In this document: piece by piece, positions 47,749 to 57,317 of the stretch
Layout: every line of letters begins with the position of its first letter
Numbering within the stretch: the stretch's first letter is position 1
Assembly (NCBI RefSeq): GCF_021729075.1
Contig: NZ_JAJSAQ010000001.1
Location: 753,997-817,996 of the forward strand
Length of the DNA: 64,000 nt
Source: Microbulbifer guangxiensis
GTDB taxonomy: Bacteria > Pseudomonadota > Gammaproteobacteria > Pseudomonadales > Cellvibrionaceae
Direction of reading: 5' to 3'
Position numbers and translations under genes: made by a program
Notes under the pieces: model-generated
The model's input: the letters and a program-made list of their open reading frames with translations, nothing else
Databases searched by the model: none
What the model was told of the DNA's origin: nothing

Positions 47749-48921
47749 ATGAACAATCGACTGGAACTACTGCAGCCCTATCCATTTGCCAAGCTGGCTG
47801 CACTGAAGCAGGGTGTCACGCCGGCGGACAAGCCCCATATCGCCCTGTCAATCGGCGAACCCAAGCACGCACCGCCTGCCTTCGCCGCCGAGGCGCTGGC
47901 CGGAAACCTGGACAAGCTGGCCGCCTACCCCGCCACCAAGGGAATCGACCCGCTGCGCGCGGCCATTGCCGACTGGCTGCAACACCGCTTTGGCCTTGCC
48001 AGAGTCTGCCCCGACAGCCAGGTGCTACCGGTCAATGGTACCCGCGAGGCTCTCTTTGCGTTCGCCCAGGCGGCAGTGACCCCGGGCAGCAAAGTGATCA
48101 TGCCGAATCCCTTCTACCAGATTTACGAGGGCGCGGCGCTGCTGGCAGGGGCCGAACCCTACTTCGTCAATTGCCGCGCAGACAATGGCTTCCGGCCAGA
48201 CTTTGACGCCGTGCCGGCCGAGGCCTGGCAGGCGTGCTCGCTGCTGTTCCTGTGTACGCCCGGCAACCCCACAGGCGCCCTGCTCGGTGTCGACGACCTG
48301 AAAAAACTGATCGCCCTGGCCGACCGGTACGATTTCACCATCGCCTCCGACGAATGTTATTCCGAACTCTATTTCGACGAGGCACAGCCGCCGGTGGGGC
48401 TGCTGCAGGTGTGCGAGCAACTGGGCCGCACTGATTACCGCCGCTGCGTGGTATTCCACAGCCTGTCCAAGCGCTCGAACCTGCCCGGGCTCCGCTCCGG
48501 GTTTGTCGCCGGCGATGCAGCAATCCTCGAGCAGTTCCTGCTATACCGCACCTATCACGGCTGCGCCATGCCGCTGCCGACACAGTTCGCCTCTATCGCC
48601 GCCTGGCAGGATGAGGAGCACGTGCGGCAGAACCGGGCCCTCTACCGGGATAAGTTCGCCTCGGTACTGGACACTCTCGGCGGCTGCCTGGATGTGCAAC
48701 TGCCGGAGGCCGGCTTCTACCTCTGGCCCCGGGTCGGCGATGGCGAGACCTTCGCACGCGAGCTGTTCCGCGAGCAGAACATCACTGTCCTGCCGGGCAG
48801 TTTCCTCGCCCGCCAGGCCGGAGGCGAAAATCCCGGCACCGAGTACGTACGCATGGCACTGGTGGCGACGCACGAAGAATGCGCAGAAGCAGCGCGGCGC
48901 ATCCGGCAATTCTGCGGCTGA
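47749..48921 (+). CDS. dapC: N-succinyldiaminopimelate aminotransferase
   Basis: A 390-residue fold-type I PLP enzyme of the lysine/diaminopimelate path. CTPGNPTGALL and SDECYSELYF are class I/II aminotransferase strings; the Schiff-base lysine is Lys241 in HSLSKRSNLPGLRSGF. The glnD-dapC-dapD order supports DapC rather than a general aminotransferase. It ends 47 nt before nth. Confidence 0.95.
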   Translation: MNNRLELLQPYPFAKLAALKQGVTPADKPHIALSIGEPKHAPPAFAAEALAGNLDKLAAYPATKGIDPLRAAIADWLQHRFGLARVCPDSQVLPVNGTREALFAFAQAAVTPGSKVIMPNPFYQIYEGAALLAGAEPYFVNCRADNGFRPDFDAVPAEAWQACSLLFLCTPGNPTGALLGVDDLKKLIALADRYDFTIASDECYSELYFDEAQPPVGLLQVCEQLGRTDYRRCVVFHSLSKRSNLPGLRSGFVAGDAAILEQFLLYRTYHGCAMPLPTQFASIAAWQDEEHVRQNRALYRDKFASVLDTLGGCLDVQLPEAGFYLWPRVGDGETFARELFREQNITVLPGSFLARQAGGENPGTEYVRMALVATHEECAEAARRIRQFCG

Positions 48922-48968
48922 GCTCCGCTACCCTCTCACAGAAAAAAACGATACAGGAAAGCAACAAC

Positions 48969-49643
48969 GTGGAGACAGCAGTTAAAAATCTCCTGAAGAA
49001 AGAGCGGGTGGACTACATCCTCGAACGCCTGGAAGAACTCTACCCCGAAACACCAGTGCCCCTGGATCACAAGGACCCTTACACACTGCTTGTGGCAGTA
49101 CTGCTCTCCGCGCAGTGCACCGATGAGCGGGTCAACCAGGTCACGCCCTCCCTGTGGGAGCTGGCGGACAACCCGGCCGACATGGCAAAGGTTCCGGTCG
49201 AGGAAATCCAGCGGGTAATCCGCCCCTGCGGCCTGTCCCCGCAAAAGGCCAACGCCATCAGCAAACTCTCCCAGATCCTCGTCAACGAATACCATGGCCA
49301 GGTTCCGGAGAATCTGGCGGCACTGGAAACCCTGCCGGGCGTGGGGCACAAGACAGCCAGCGTGGTGGTGGCCCAGGCTTTCGGCCAGCCGGCTTTTCCC
49401 GTGGACACCCATATTCACCGACTGGCGCAGCGCTGGGGACTGACCAGCGGCAAAAATGTTGCCCAGACCGAAAAGGATCTGAAACGACTTTTCCCGCGGG
49501 AAAAATGGAACAAGCTGCACCTACAGATCATTTTCTATGGCCGCGAATACTGCACGGCGCGAGGCTGCGATGGCACCGTCTGTGATATCTGCACCACCTG
49601 TTATCCCGCGCGCAAACACCCCAAAAAGACGAAGAAGGCATGA
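48969..49643 (+). CDS. nth: Endonuclease III-like DNA glycosylase
   Basis: A 224-residue HhH-GPD protein removing oxidised pyrimidines. The helix-hairpin-helix LPGVGHKTASVV carries the catalytic Lys and FPVDTHIHRL the catalytic Asp. The C-terminal Cys cluster is unusual: C-x4-C-x4-C-x2-C-x2-C rather than the E. coli C-x6-C-x2-C-x5-C. The start is GTG at 48969 with AGGAAAG 8 nt upstream. It overlaps the next gene by 4 nt (ATGA). A second, classical nth may exist elsewhere. Confidence 0.88.
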   Translation: METAVKNLLKKERVDYILERLEELYPETPVPLDHKDPYTLLVAVLLSAQCTDERVNQVTPSLWELADNPADMAKVPVEEIQRVIRPCGLSPQKANAISKLSQILVNEYHGQVPENLAALETLPGVGHKTASVVVAQAFGQPAFPVDTHIHRLAQRWGLTSGKNVAQTEKDLKRLFPREKWNKLHLQIIFYGREYCTARGCDGTVCDICTTCYPARKHPKKTKKA

Positions 49644-49996
49644 TTACTCTCTACGGCATCAAGAACTGTGACACCGTCAAGAAAGCCCGCAAGTGGCTGG
49701 AAAAGAATGGCATCGAATATAGCTTTCACGATTTTCGCGACGACGGCATGGACCCCGTGCCACTGGCAAAATGGCTGAAAGAGGCAGGCTGGGAAAACGT
49801 GTTGAATCGCCGCTCCACCAGCTGGCGTGCCCTGACGGATGAACAGAAAACGAAGATGGACAACGCCCTCGCGCTCACACTGGCCAGCGAGACACCGACG
49901 CTGATCAAGCGTCCGGTGACCGAGAGCGCAGGCCAAACCCGGTTTGGCTTCAAAGAGAATGAATTTTCAGAACTGTTACTTAAGGGGAATAACTGA
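49640..49996 (+). CDS. ArsC/Spx family protein, YffB type
   Basis: This 118-residue thioredoxin-fold protein has the single active-site Cys10 in GIKNCDTVKKARKWL and the RSTSWRAL and LIKRPV strings of the YffB/ArsC family. A true arsenate reductase role is not implied. The usual neighbours are dapC, dapD and dapE, as here. It overlaps nth by 4 nt and dapD by one base (TGATG). Confidence 0.93.
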   Translation: MITLYGIKNCDTVKKARKWLEKNGIEYSFHDFRDDGMDPVPLAKWLKEAGWENVLNRRSTSWRALTDEQKTKMDNALALTLASETPTLIKRPVTESAGQTRFGFKENEFSELLLKGNN

Positions 49997-51027
49997 TGAA
50001 CGCGATGTACAGCCTCGGATTCGGGGTCGGCACCTGCAACCGCAAGGGCGAATGGCTCGAAGTCTACTACCCCAAACCGCTACTGAACCCGCCGGCGGCG
50101 GTGGTGGAGGCGGTTACCGGGGTCCTGAAGCCCACCGGTGGCAATGAAATCATCGCCCTCGATCCGGCCCAGCTCGCCCCACTGGCCGAGCGTCTGGAGT
50201 CCGCCGGCGCCGAAGACCAGGCCGGAATCCTGCGCCAGTTCTCCCAGACCCAGCGACCGCTGGTCGCCACCCTGCTCGCCAGCGACGCCGCGCCGCAGTC
50301 GGTCCCCGATGCCTACCTGAAGCTGCACCTGCTCTCCCACCGCCTGGTCAAACCGCATGAGACCAAACTCGACGGCATTTTCGGCAAGCTGGTGAATGTG
50401 GCCTGGACCAACCAGGGCGCCATCGACCTGGCAGAGCTGCCGGAGCGCCAGCTCGAGGCACGACTCAAGGGCGAGGTACTCGACGTTGCCTGCGTGGACA
50501 AATTCCCCAAGATGACCAACTACGTGGTACCCGCCGGCGTGCGCATCGCCCACACCGCCCGCGTGCGCCTGGGTGCCTACCTCGGCGAGGGCACCACCAT
50601 CATGCATGAGGGCTTCGTTAACTTTAACGCCGGTACCGAAGGTCCCGGCATGATCGAGGGCCGCATCTCCGCCGGCGTATTCGTCGGCGCAGGCTCCGAT
50701 CTCGGTGGTAGTAGCTCCACCATGGGCACGCTCTCCGGCGGTGGCAATATCGTCATCTCGGTGGGTAAGAACTGCCTGCTGGGCGCCAACGCCGGTATCG
50801 GCATCCCCCTCGGGGACCGCTGCACCGTGGAAGCCGGCCTCTACATCACCGCCGGTACCAAAGTGGCATTGCTGGATGACAGTGGAAAGCTGGTGGAAAA
50901 TGTGAAAGCCCGCGACCTGGCCGGCAAATCCGACCTGCTGTTCCGCCGCAACTCCACCAATGGTGCAGTCGAGTGCCTGACCAACAAGAGCGCCATCGAA
51001 CTGAATGAGGCCCTGCACAGCAACTGA
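49996..51027 (+). CDS. dapD: 2,3,4,5-tetrahydropyridine-2,6-dicarboxylate N-succinyltransferase
   Basis: A 343-residue DapD of the long pseudomonad/actinobacterial type, not the 274-residue E. coli type. The left-handed helix region holds RLGAYLGEGTTIMHEGFVNFNAGT, GSDLGGSSSTMGTLSGGG and GANAGIGIPLGDRC. It succinylates tetrahydrodipicolinate; DapC and DapE carry out the next steps. It overlaps the ArsC/Spx-type gene. Confidence 0.96.
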   Translation: MNAMYSLGFGVGTCNRKGEWLEVYYPKPLLNPPAAVVEAVTGVLKPTGGNEIIALDPAQLAPLAERLESAGAEDQAGILRQFSQTQRPLVATLLASDAAPQSVPDAYLKLHLLSHRLVKPHETKLDGIFGKLVNVAWTNQGAIDLAELPERQLEARLKGEVLDVACVDKFPKMTNYVVPAGVRIAHTARVRLGAYLGEGTTIMHEGFVNFNAGTEGPGMIEGRISAGVFVGAGSDLGGSSSTMGTLSGGGNIVISVGKNCLLGANAGIGIPLGDRCTVEAGLYITAGTKVALLDDSGKLVENVKARDLAGKSDLLFRRNSTNGAVECLTNKSAIELNEALHSN

Positions 51028-51142
51028 GTGCGCCAACATTGCCAGACGCGACGGCCAGGGAGGGCCGCCGCAGTCGCAAGGATGCGCCCCGGGGGCATGA
51101 GGCCCGACACCCGCCAGGAAAAACCACAAGGAACCGACAGCT

Positions 51143-52276
51143 GTGACCCCAACCACCCAACTCGCCTGCGACCTGATCCGACGCCGCTCTGTCACTCCGG
51201 AGGATGCAGGCTGCATGGACCTGATGATCGGGCGCCTGGAAAAAATCGGTTTTCGGGCGACCCGATTGCGACGCGGCGATACCGACAATTTCTGGGCCGT
51301 CCGCGAAGGCAAAGGCGAAGGACCCCTGTTTGCCTTTGCCGGCCACACCGATGTCGTGCCCACCGGACCGGAGCAAAACTGGCAGCACCCCCCTTTCGAG
51401 CCTGTGATCGAGGACGGCTACCTGTATGGCCGCGGCGCGGCGGATATGAAAGGCTCACTTGCCGCCATGGTGGTAGCCTGCGAAGAGTTTGTGTCGGAGC
51501 ATGCCGACCACTGTGGTCGTATCGCCTTCCTGATCACCAGCGACGAGGAGGGCCCGGCGAAAGACGGCACGGTAAAGGTAGTGGAATGGCTCGAGGATAA
51601 AGGGGAAAAAATTGACTGCTGCCTGGTGGGGGAGCCCTCCAGTACCGAGCGGATTGGCGACGTCATCAAGAACGGCCGCCGGGGTTCACTGGGTCTCGAG
51701 CTCACGGTATTCGGCACCCAGGGCCATGTAGCCTACCCGCATCTGGCGGAAAACCCGATTCACCGACTGGCGCCGGCACTGGCGGAACTGGCCGGCGAGG
51801 AATGGGACCAGGGCAACGAGTTCTTCCCCGCGACCAGTTTCCAGGTCTCCAACATCAACGGCGGTACCGGAGCCACCAATGTCATTCCCGGTGAAGTGCA
51901 GGTGGTGTGTAACTGGCGCTTCTCCACTGAGACCACTGCCGAGGAATTAGGGCAAAGGACGCGTGCAATTCTGGACAGGCATGGACTCAGGTATGAAGCC
52001 AGGTTCAACCTCTCCGGCCAGCCCTTCCTCACCGCGGAAGGTCCACTGGTAGAAGCCGCGCAAGCCGCCATTCGCCAGGTCACCGGCGAAGACACCGAGC
52101 TCTCCACAGCGGGAGGCACCTCAGACGGACGCTTTATAGCGCCTACAGGAGCGCAAGTCGTGGAACTGGGGCCGGTCAATGCAACGATCCATAAGGTCGA
52201 TGAGTGTGTGCGCGCGTCGGACCTGGATCAGCTGAAGGATATATATAGAGAAATATTAAAAAGATTATTTACCTAG
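51143..52276 (+). CDS. dapE: Succinyl-diaminopimelate desuccinylase
   Basis: A 377-residue M20 metallohydrolase. Zinc ligands are in [11 protein letters not shown] (His, Asp) and [10 protein letters not shown] (Asp), with the catalytic EE in TSDEEGPA. The start is GTG at 51143 with AAGGA about 10 nt upstream. The 115-nt gap to dapD has no clear terminator. Toward its 3' end the DNA becomes richer in A and T. Confidence 0.96.
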   Translation: MTPTTQLACDLIRRRSVTPEDAGCMDLMIGRLEKIGFRATRLRRGDTDNFWAVREGKGEGPLFAFAGHTDVVPTGPEQNWQHPPFEPVIEDGYLYGRGAADMKGSLAAMVVACEEFVSEHADHCGRIAFLITSDEEGPAKDGTVKVVEWLEDKGEKIDCCLVGEPSSTERIGDVIKNGRRGSLGLELTVFGTQGHVAYPHLAENPIHRLAPALAELAGEEWDQGNEFFPATSFQVSNINGGTGATNVIPGEVQVVCNWRFSTETTAEELGQRTRAILDRHGLRYEARFNLSGQPFLTAEGPLVEAAQAAIRQVTGEDTELSTAGGTSDGRFIAPTGAQVVELGPVNATIHKVDECVRASDLDQLKDIYREILKRLFT

Positions 52277-52428
52277 CGCTCACCCTCTTAGATGGCATGT
52301 TTTTTCCGAGGGAGCATTGTGTGCCAAACCGGCAAATCGGCCATATCTAGGCTGTGCTAGCCAAAAGATATCGGTTACGCTTGATTTCGCCGGTTAAAAA
52401 GTAACAACAATAAAAAAGGGATGGACCC

Positions 52429-54537
52429 ATGATCAGGAAACTATGCGTGGTATCCTCGATTTTCCTCGCTTTGAATTCTCTCACTCCTGCCTCTGCTGAC
52501 ACACTCTCACCAGTTGTTTCAAAATTCCAGTACGAAGATGTTTTCAATTTGGAATATGCCAGCAGCCCCGAATTCAATTCGAAAGGTGACAAAGTCTACT
52601 TCGTGCGTCACTACATGGACAAACAAGCAGATCTCCAGCGCTCCAATCTATGGCAGGTTGAAATGGCTTCAGGTAGGTCCCGACCAATGACCTCTGGCGC
52701 TTACAATGATCACTCTCCCAAGCTATCACCAGATGGAGAAGTTATTGCATTCATCAGTGACAGAAGTGGATCGGCACAAATCCACTTACTATGGCTGGAT
52801 ACGGGAGACTTCCAACAAATATCGAGACTGCCAGAGCCCCCGTCGAACGTTACCTGGTCACCAGATGGCAACCACCTCGCCTTTGCCATGTTCGTACCAG
52901 AGGACTCGACACTGCCAGTTGAGCTCCCCAAAAAGCCGAAGGGCGCCGAGTGGGCTGAAGGCCCGAAATTTATTGATAGCGCCACTTACCGAGTCGATGG
53001 ACGAGGATACGTCAAGCAGGGCAATGATCAGATTTTCATTCTCCCTCGAGAAGGCGGCACCCCCAGACAACTGACTTTCGGTAAATATGACCCAATGAGT
53101 TTCAGTGGGATCAGTTGGTCCGCAGACGGGAAGGCCATTTATTTTTCAGCCAACAGGCATGAAAATCATGAACTGGAACCGCTCAACACCGAAATATACC
53201 GTGTCGGTCTTGATACGCTGGATGTCGCTGTACTGACAGACCGCTACGGCCCTGATGCTGCGCCGCAAGTCTCACCCGATGGCAAGAAAATCGCATACCT
53301 GGGCTTTGACGACCAACACCGCGGCTACGAAAACACCTCACTCTATGTGATGGAACTGGACAGCGGAGAGAGCCGCAAAATAGAAACAGCGAGTGATCGT
53401 AGTGTTGACCAATTCAAGTGGACGGCGGATAGCCGCAGTATCGCATATAGCTATGACGACCGAGGCAATACCAAAATTGCAGTCAAGCGACTCGGCGGGC
53501 GTAACCGTGTCCTTGCATCCGATGCCGGCGGCCTCTCCCTGGGCCGCCCATATGGCGGCAGCGATTTTGCCGTATCCCCCCGTGGCGATATCGTCTACAC
53601 ACGTACCAATGGGCTTTATCCCGCAGAACTGGCAAAAGCCGATACATCTGCTCCGCGCAATTTGACGAACTTGAATGGCGATTTTCTGCCCCACCGCAAG
53701 CTCGCCCACCTTCAGGAGATCGTTGTCCAATCGCGTCATGATAGTCGTGAGATACAGGGCTGGCTCGCCTTCCCACCAGATTTTGACACCTCGAAAAAAT
53801 ACCCATTGATGCTCGAGATCCATGGCGGGCCATTTGCCAACTATGGGCCGCGTTTTGCCGCTGAAATACAGCTCTATGCCGCAGCTGGCTACGTGGTGCT
53901 GTTTACAAATCCTCGAGGCTCTACCAGCTACGGTGAAGAATTTGCCAACTTGATTCATCACAACTACCCAAGTCATGATTATGACGACCTGATGACTGCC
54001 GTAGATTCGGTAGTAGATCAGGGTTACATCGATGAGAAGCGCCTTTACGTAACGGGCGGCAGTGGCGGCGGTGTACTGACCGCCTGGATCGTTGGTAAGA
54101 CAGATCGGTTCAGAGCAGCAGTGGTGGCCAAACCAGTCATCAACTGGGAAAGCTTCGTACTGACGGCCGATTTCTCGCGCTTTTTTAGCAAGTATTGGTT
54201 TTCGGGAATGCCTTGGGAAAAGCCTGAGGAATATCGCCGGCGATCCCCTCTGACATATGTGGGCAATGTGACAACACCAACGATGTTGCTGACGGGAGAA
54301 CAAGATTTTCGTACGCCAATTTCAGAGAGTGAACAGTTCTACCAAGCCCTGAAACTACGTCAGGTTCCGACGGCGATGGTCCGGATACCGGGCGCCTCAC
54401 ATGGAATTGCCGCCCGGCCGAGCCAGTTGATTGCCAAGGTTGCGTCTGTGCTTTACTGGTTTGAAAAATACACTCCGGAAAGTGAGGAGCCCGGGGAACA
54501 GCAAGCCACCAATATTAGTGACGAAACCAAAGGGTAA
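52429..54537 (+). CDS. Secreted S9 family prolyl oligopeptidase-type peptidase, low-GC
   Basis: At 702 residues: signal peptide cut after ASA at 23, a WD40/PD40-like beta-propeller (about 35-420; repeats such as SPKLSPDGEVIAFISDRSG and ITW-like VTWSPDGNHLAF), then an alpha/beta hydrolase domain with nucleophile Ser545 (GGSGGG), Asp626 (GEQDFRTP) and His658 (GASHGIA). It likely cleaves peptides in the periplasm or medium. Codons end in A or T far more than in neighbouring genes, which suggests later acquisition. Confidence 0.9.
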   Translation: MIRKLCVVSSIFLALNSLTPASADTLSPVVSKFQYEDVFNLEYASSPEFNSKGDKVYFVRHYMDKQADLQRSNLWQVEMASGRSRPMTSGAYNDHSPKLSPDGEVIAFISDRSGSAQIHLLWLDTGDFQQISRLPEPPSNVTWSPDGNHLAFAMFVPEDSTLPVELPKKPKGAEWAEGPKFIDSATYRVDGRGYVKQGNDQIFILPREGGTPRQLTFGKYDPMSFSGISWSADGKAIYFSANRHENHELEPLNTEIYRVGLDTLDVAVLTDRYGPDAAPQVSPDGKKIAYLGFDDQHRGYENTSLYVMELDSGESRKIETASDRSVDQFKWTADSRSIAYSYDDRGNTKIAVKRLGGRNRVLASDAGGLSLGRPYGGSDFAVSPRGDIVYTRTNGLYPAELAKADTSAPRNLTNLNGDFLPHRKLAHLQEIVVQSRHDSREIQGWLAFPPDFDTSKKYPLMLEIHGGPFANYGPRFAAEIQLYAAAGYVVLFTNPRGSTSYGEEFANLIHHNYPSHDYDDLMTAVDSVVDQGYIDEKRLYVTGGSGGGVLTAWIVGKTDRFRAAVVAKPVINWESFVLTADFSRFFSKYWFSGMPWEKPEEYRRRSPLTYVGNVTTPTMLLTGEQDFRTPISESEQFYQALKLRQVPTAMVRIPGASHGIAARPSQLIAKVASVLYWFEKYTPESEEPGEQQATNISDETKG

Positions 54538-54867
54538 GCCCATTCTTACTCAAACAAATAGCCTGGCAACGCCATTGTGAAAAACTGCCACACTGGCGTT
54601 GCAGGCCAGTTTCTTGTAGCTCTGGGGTCCACCAAGCAGATTGACGAAGCTGACGATTGGCGTCTTTCCCGGCAGCATGACGCCGATTGATGTTCCATTT
54701 ACTTTTCTACTTGGCTCATTTACTCAAGCGGCCAGACTGTCAGCCACATTTCATATGTATTCATGTGAAACCGTGAACTGTGAACCAGTTCCGCAGCAGG
54801 GCTTTAGGGCTCTGCTGCGCCCCGGCATAATCAACGGCAATCTCTTTACCAGCACAAGGAAATTGCC
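54538..54867. other. Intergenic region between two S9 peptidase genes
   Basis: No supported gene in 330 nt. It holds a strong hairpin (next entry) and AT-rich sequence. The open frame at 54641-54901 has no ribosome site and overlaps the next peptidase start, so I do not accept it as a gene. A promoter for the second peptidase is expected here, but no box pair stands out. Confidence 0.6.
54567..54601. terminator. Hairpin after the first S9 peptidase, possible terminator
   Basis: CAACGCCATTGTG (54567-54579) pairs with CACACTGGCGTTG (54589-54601) with one mismatch around a 9-nt loop, and GCCTG/CAGGC extends the stem past a bulge. On the plus strand it is followed by only a weak T stretch (TTTCTTGT). 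It may end the low-GC peptidase transcript. Confidence 0.4.
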
Positions 54868-56871
54868 GTGCTCCCAGTTGTCTCCCTGTTCTCCTCCCTG
54901 ATACTCCTGTTTCTCCTCAGCCCCGCACAGGCATCCGCGTCATCCCTGCCCCTGGAAGACCTGATTCGCCACACGGAAATCCAGCAGGTGAAAATCTCTC
55001 CCGATGGCAAGCATCTCGCCGTGCGCAAACTGCACGAGGGTGAACATGTCCTGGTCTTCATGTCCCTGTCACCACTAAAGATAACCGGTGGCCTGCGGGG
55101 CCGCGGCAAGGAAGAAGTGGGGGAGTTTTACTGGGCAAACGACGAGCGAGTGGTGGCAGAACTGCTGTCACGCCGGGCAGCACTGGAGCAGCCGGTAAAT
55201 TATGGCTCCCTCTACGCCATCAACGCGGATGGATCCCGCGGAAAGCTCATTTTTGGCTGGCGCGCCGGGGAACAGCAGACCGGATCAAAGATCAAGAAGG
55301 CGGAAAGCACCCGCGCCCATGCAACGATCATCGACCCATTGACCGGAAATCGGGATGAAATCCTCGTTTCGACCCGCCCCTGGGCGCGCGATTTCGAGAG
55401 CCATGGCAGTGTCTATAGGGTGAATATTTATACGGGCGTAAGGGACCGGGTCATCAACCTTCCCCAGATTGGCGGGAGGGCGTATAGCGATGGCGCGGGT
55501 AACCTGATCTTTGCCAATGGTACAGATGAGGAGAACAATTACGAGCTGTACCGCAAAGCGGAAAACAGCTGGGCCCCGGTCGAGGATGAGCAGCTCTCCG
55601 ATAGTGTCCCGGTGGGTTTTGACCGAGAGGCCAAAGCTGCCTACCTGATCCGGGAGAGAGAAGGAGCGACGGAACAGCTCATCAGGATGGACATGGAGTC
55701 CGGGGAGATCACACCTGTTTTCCGTCACGAACAGGTGGATATTTCCGGGATCATCTCCCACCCGATTTCCAACCAGCCCCTCGGGGTCAACGTCGATCCC
55801 GGCTATCCGGAGACCTATTTCTTCGATGAGGGAGAGGGCTTTGCGGCGTTCTACCGCGGCTTGCTGCAGGCCTTCGAGGGATACCGGATCCAGTTCACCA
55901 GCGCCACCAGAGACGGTGGCAAAGCCATTCTCAGGGTCTCCGGTGACAGGCTGCCCGGAGACTATTTTCTCCTTGACCTGAAGACAAAGCGCGCGGATTT
56001 TCTCCTGCCATCGGCGGACTGGCTGCAACCGGATCACCTCAACCCCATGGAGGCAGCCACGTTTACGGCTCGGGATGGGCTCAGCGTGGGTGTCTACCTC
56101 ACCTTCCCGGAGGGGCGACGGGAAAACCTGCCGATGGTGGTGATCCCACATGGCGGCCCCCGTGCACGGGACTACTGGCAGTATGATCGCCAGGCCCAGA
56201 TACTGTCACAAAACGGCTATCTGGTGCTGCAGGTGAATTTCCGTGGCTCCACGGGTTACGGCGACCATTTCCTGCAGGCCGGCACACGCGAGTGGGGCGA
56301 CAAGATCCAGCGCGACATTGCCGAGGCCGCACAGTGGGCAATCGACCAGGGATACGCCACCCCCGAACGAGTGTGTATCTTCGGTGCCAGTTTCGGTGGC
56401 TATTCCGCCCTGATGAACCCTATCCGATACCCCGATCTCTACCAGTGTGCTGCGGGATACGTGGGCGTGTACGACCTGGAGATGCTGTACAAGCGGGGAG
56501 ACATCCGCCGGCGGGACCGGGGGGTGGCCTACCTGGAAGAAGTGGTCAGCCGGGACGAGTCGTTTCTGCGGGAAAACTCTCCGCTGTACAACGTCGAGAA
56601 GCTGGAACTGCCGGTTTTCATCGTTCATGGCGCCCAGGACCAGCGGGCACCGGTGGAACACGCGGAAGCGCTGATCGAGCAGCTGGAGGCCGCGAACAAG
56701 CCCTACCAGAGCCTGATATTGCCCAACGAGGGACACGGCTTCTACGCCGAGGACAGCAACCTGCAACTTTACGGTCAGTTGCTGGAATTTCTCGACCGGC
56801 ATATTGGGGTCGGCTCAACCGAGCGCGAACAGTCTGGAAATCGCGATCAGGGGGCTGCTGCCAGCCTGTAG
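54868..56871 (+). CDS. Secreted S9 family peptidase (acylaminoacyl/prolyl oligopeptidase type)
   Basis: This 667-residue enzyme has a signal peptide (hydrophobic to about 18, ending AQASA|S), a beta-propeller to about 390 and a peptidase S9 domain with Ser508 (GASFGGYSAL), Asp591 (HGAQDQRAPVEH) and His623 (NEGHGF). The start is GTG at 54868 with AAGGA 7 nt upstream. It shares the family and topology of the preceding gene but is divergent in sequence and of normal GC, so it is not a recent tandem copy. Confidence 0.92.
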   Translation: MLPVVSLFSSLILLFLLSPAQASASSLPLEDLIRHTEIQQVKISPDGKHLAVRKLHEGEHVLVFMSLSPLKITGGLRGRGKEEVGEFYWANDERVVAELLSRRAALEQPVNYGSLYAINADGSRGKLIFGWRAGEQQTGSKIKKAESTRAHATIIDPLTGNRDEILVSTRPWARDFESHGSVYRVNIYTGVRDRVINLPQIGGRAYSDGAGNLIFANGTDEENNYELYRKAENSWAPVEDEQLSDSVPVGFDREAKAAYLIREREGATEQLIRMDMESGEITPVFRHEQVDISGIISHPISNQPLGVNVDPGYPETYFFDEGEGFAAFYRGLLQAFEGYRIQFTSATRDGGKAILRVSGDRLPGDYFLLDLKTKRADFLLPSADWLQPDHLNPMEAATFTARDGLSVGVYLTFPEGRRENLPMVVIPHGGPRARDYWQYDRQAQILSQNGYLVLQVNFRGSTGYGDHFLQAGTREWGDKIQRDIAEAAQWAIDQGYATPERVCIFGASFGGYSALMNPIRYPDLYQCAAGYVGVYDLEMLYKRGDIRRRDRGVAYLEEVVSRDESFLRENSPLYNVEKLELPVFIVHGAQDQRAPVEHAEALIEQLEAANKPYQSLILPNEGHGFYAEDSNLQLYGQLLEFLDRHIGVGSTEREQSGNRDQGAAASL

Positions 56872-56919
56872 GACAAACTTCCTCTCCGGGCGCAATCGGC
56901 GCTGCGCCCGGATTCCCGG

Positions 56920-57312
56920 CTAGTGCAGGCGCCCCCGCGGTGTACCCGGGCTGCCGCCTCGCCGGGGCTCGGGTTTCTTGTCGCCATCCTCGAATCCGTG
57001 GGTCAGGACAAAGAAATAAGCCACCTGTGTCTGGCCCTGCCACTCCACCAGCAGATCGAAATTGTACTCGCCACTCTCCCCCGGGCTCGCCTGTACAGAG
57101 GCAATGTGCTCGGGTTCGATGAACAGCTCGGCGACCGGACGCTTGCCGCGCATGACCTGAACCAGCAGGGTCCGCGGGTCTTCCTCGGTGAAGCGCCAGT
57201 GGTAGTCGTCATCGTCGTAGACAACCGAATCGGCACTGCCGGCGCGGAGAATGCAGTTGGGATGCTCGGCCAGCCAGGGCCAGAACTCCTTGAACGTCAG
57301 GGAGGTTTTCAT
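56920..57312 (-). CDS. Hypothetical protein downstream of flavodoxin
   Basis: I do not recognise a family. It has 130 residues with an acidic cluster DDDDYHWRFTEEDP (about 33-46), a mostly beta-strand pattern with many aromatic residues, and a basic Pro/Arg/Gly tail (about 112-130, PEPRRGGSPGTPRGRLH). No signal peptide. It begins 5 nt after the flavodoxin stop, so the two are cotranscribed and may share a redox or electron-transfer context. MKTSLTFKEFWPW is the only start that follows the flavodoxin stop closely. Confidence 0.7.
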   Translation of the reverse strand: MKTSLTFKEFWPWLAEHPNCILRAGSADSVVYDDDDYHWRFTEEDPRTLLVQVMRGKRPVAELFIEPEHIASVQASPGESGEYNFDLLVEWQGQTQVAYFFVLTHGFEDGDKKPEPRRGGSPGTPRGRLH

Positions 57313-57317
57313 CGGGC

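Noticed and set aside
54641-54901. An 86-codon open frame between the S9 peptidase genes
   Set aside because: No ribosome site, unlikely composition, and it runs into the well-supported start of the next peptidase.
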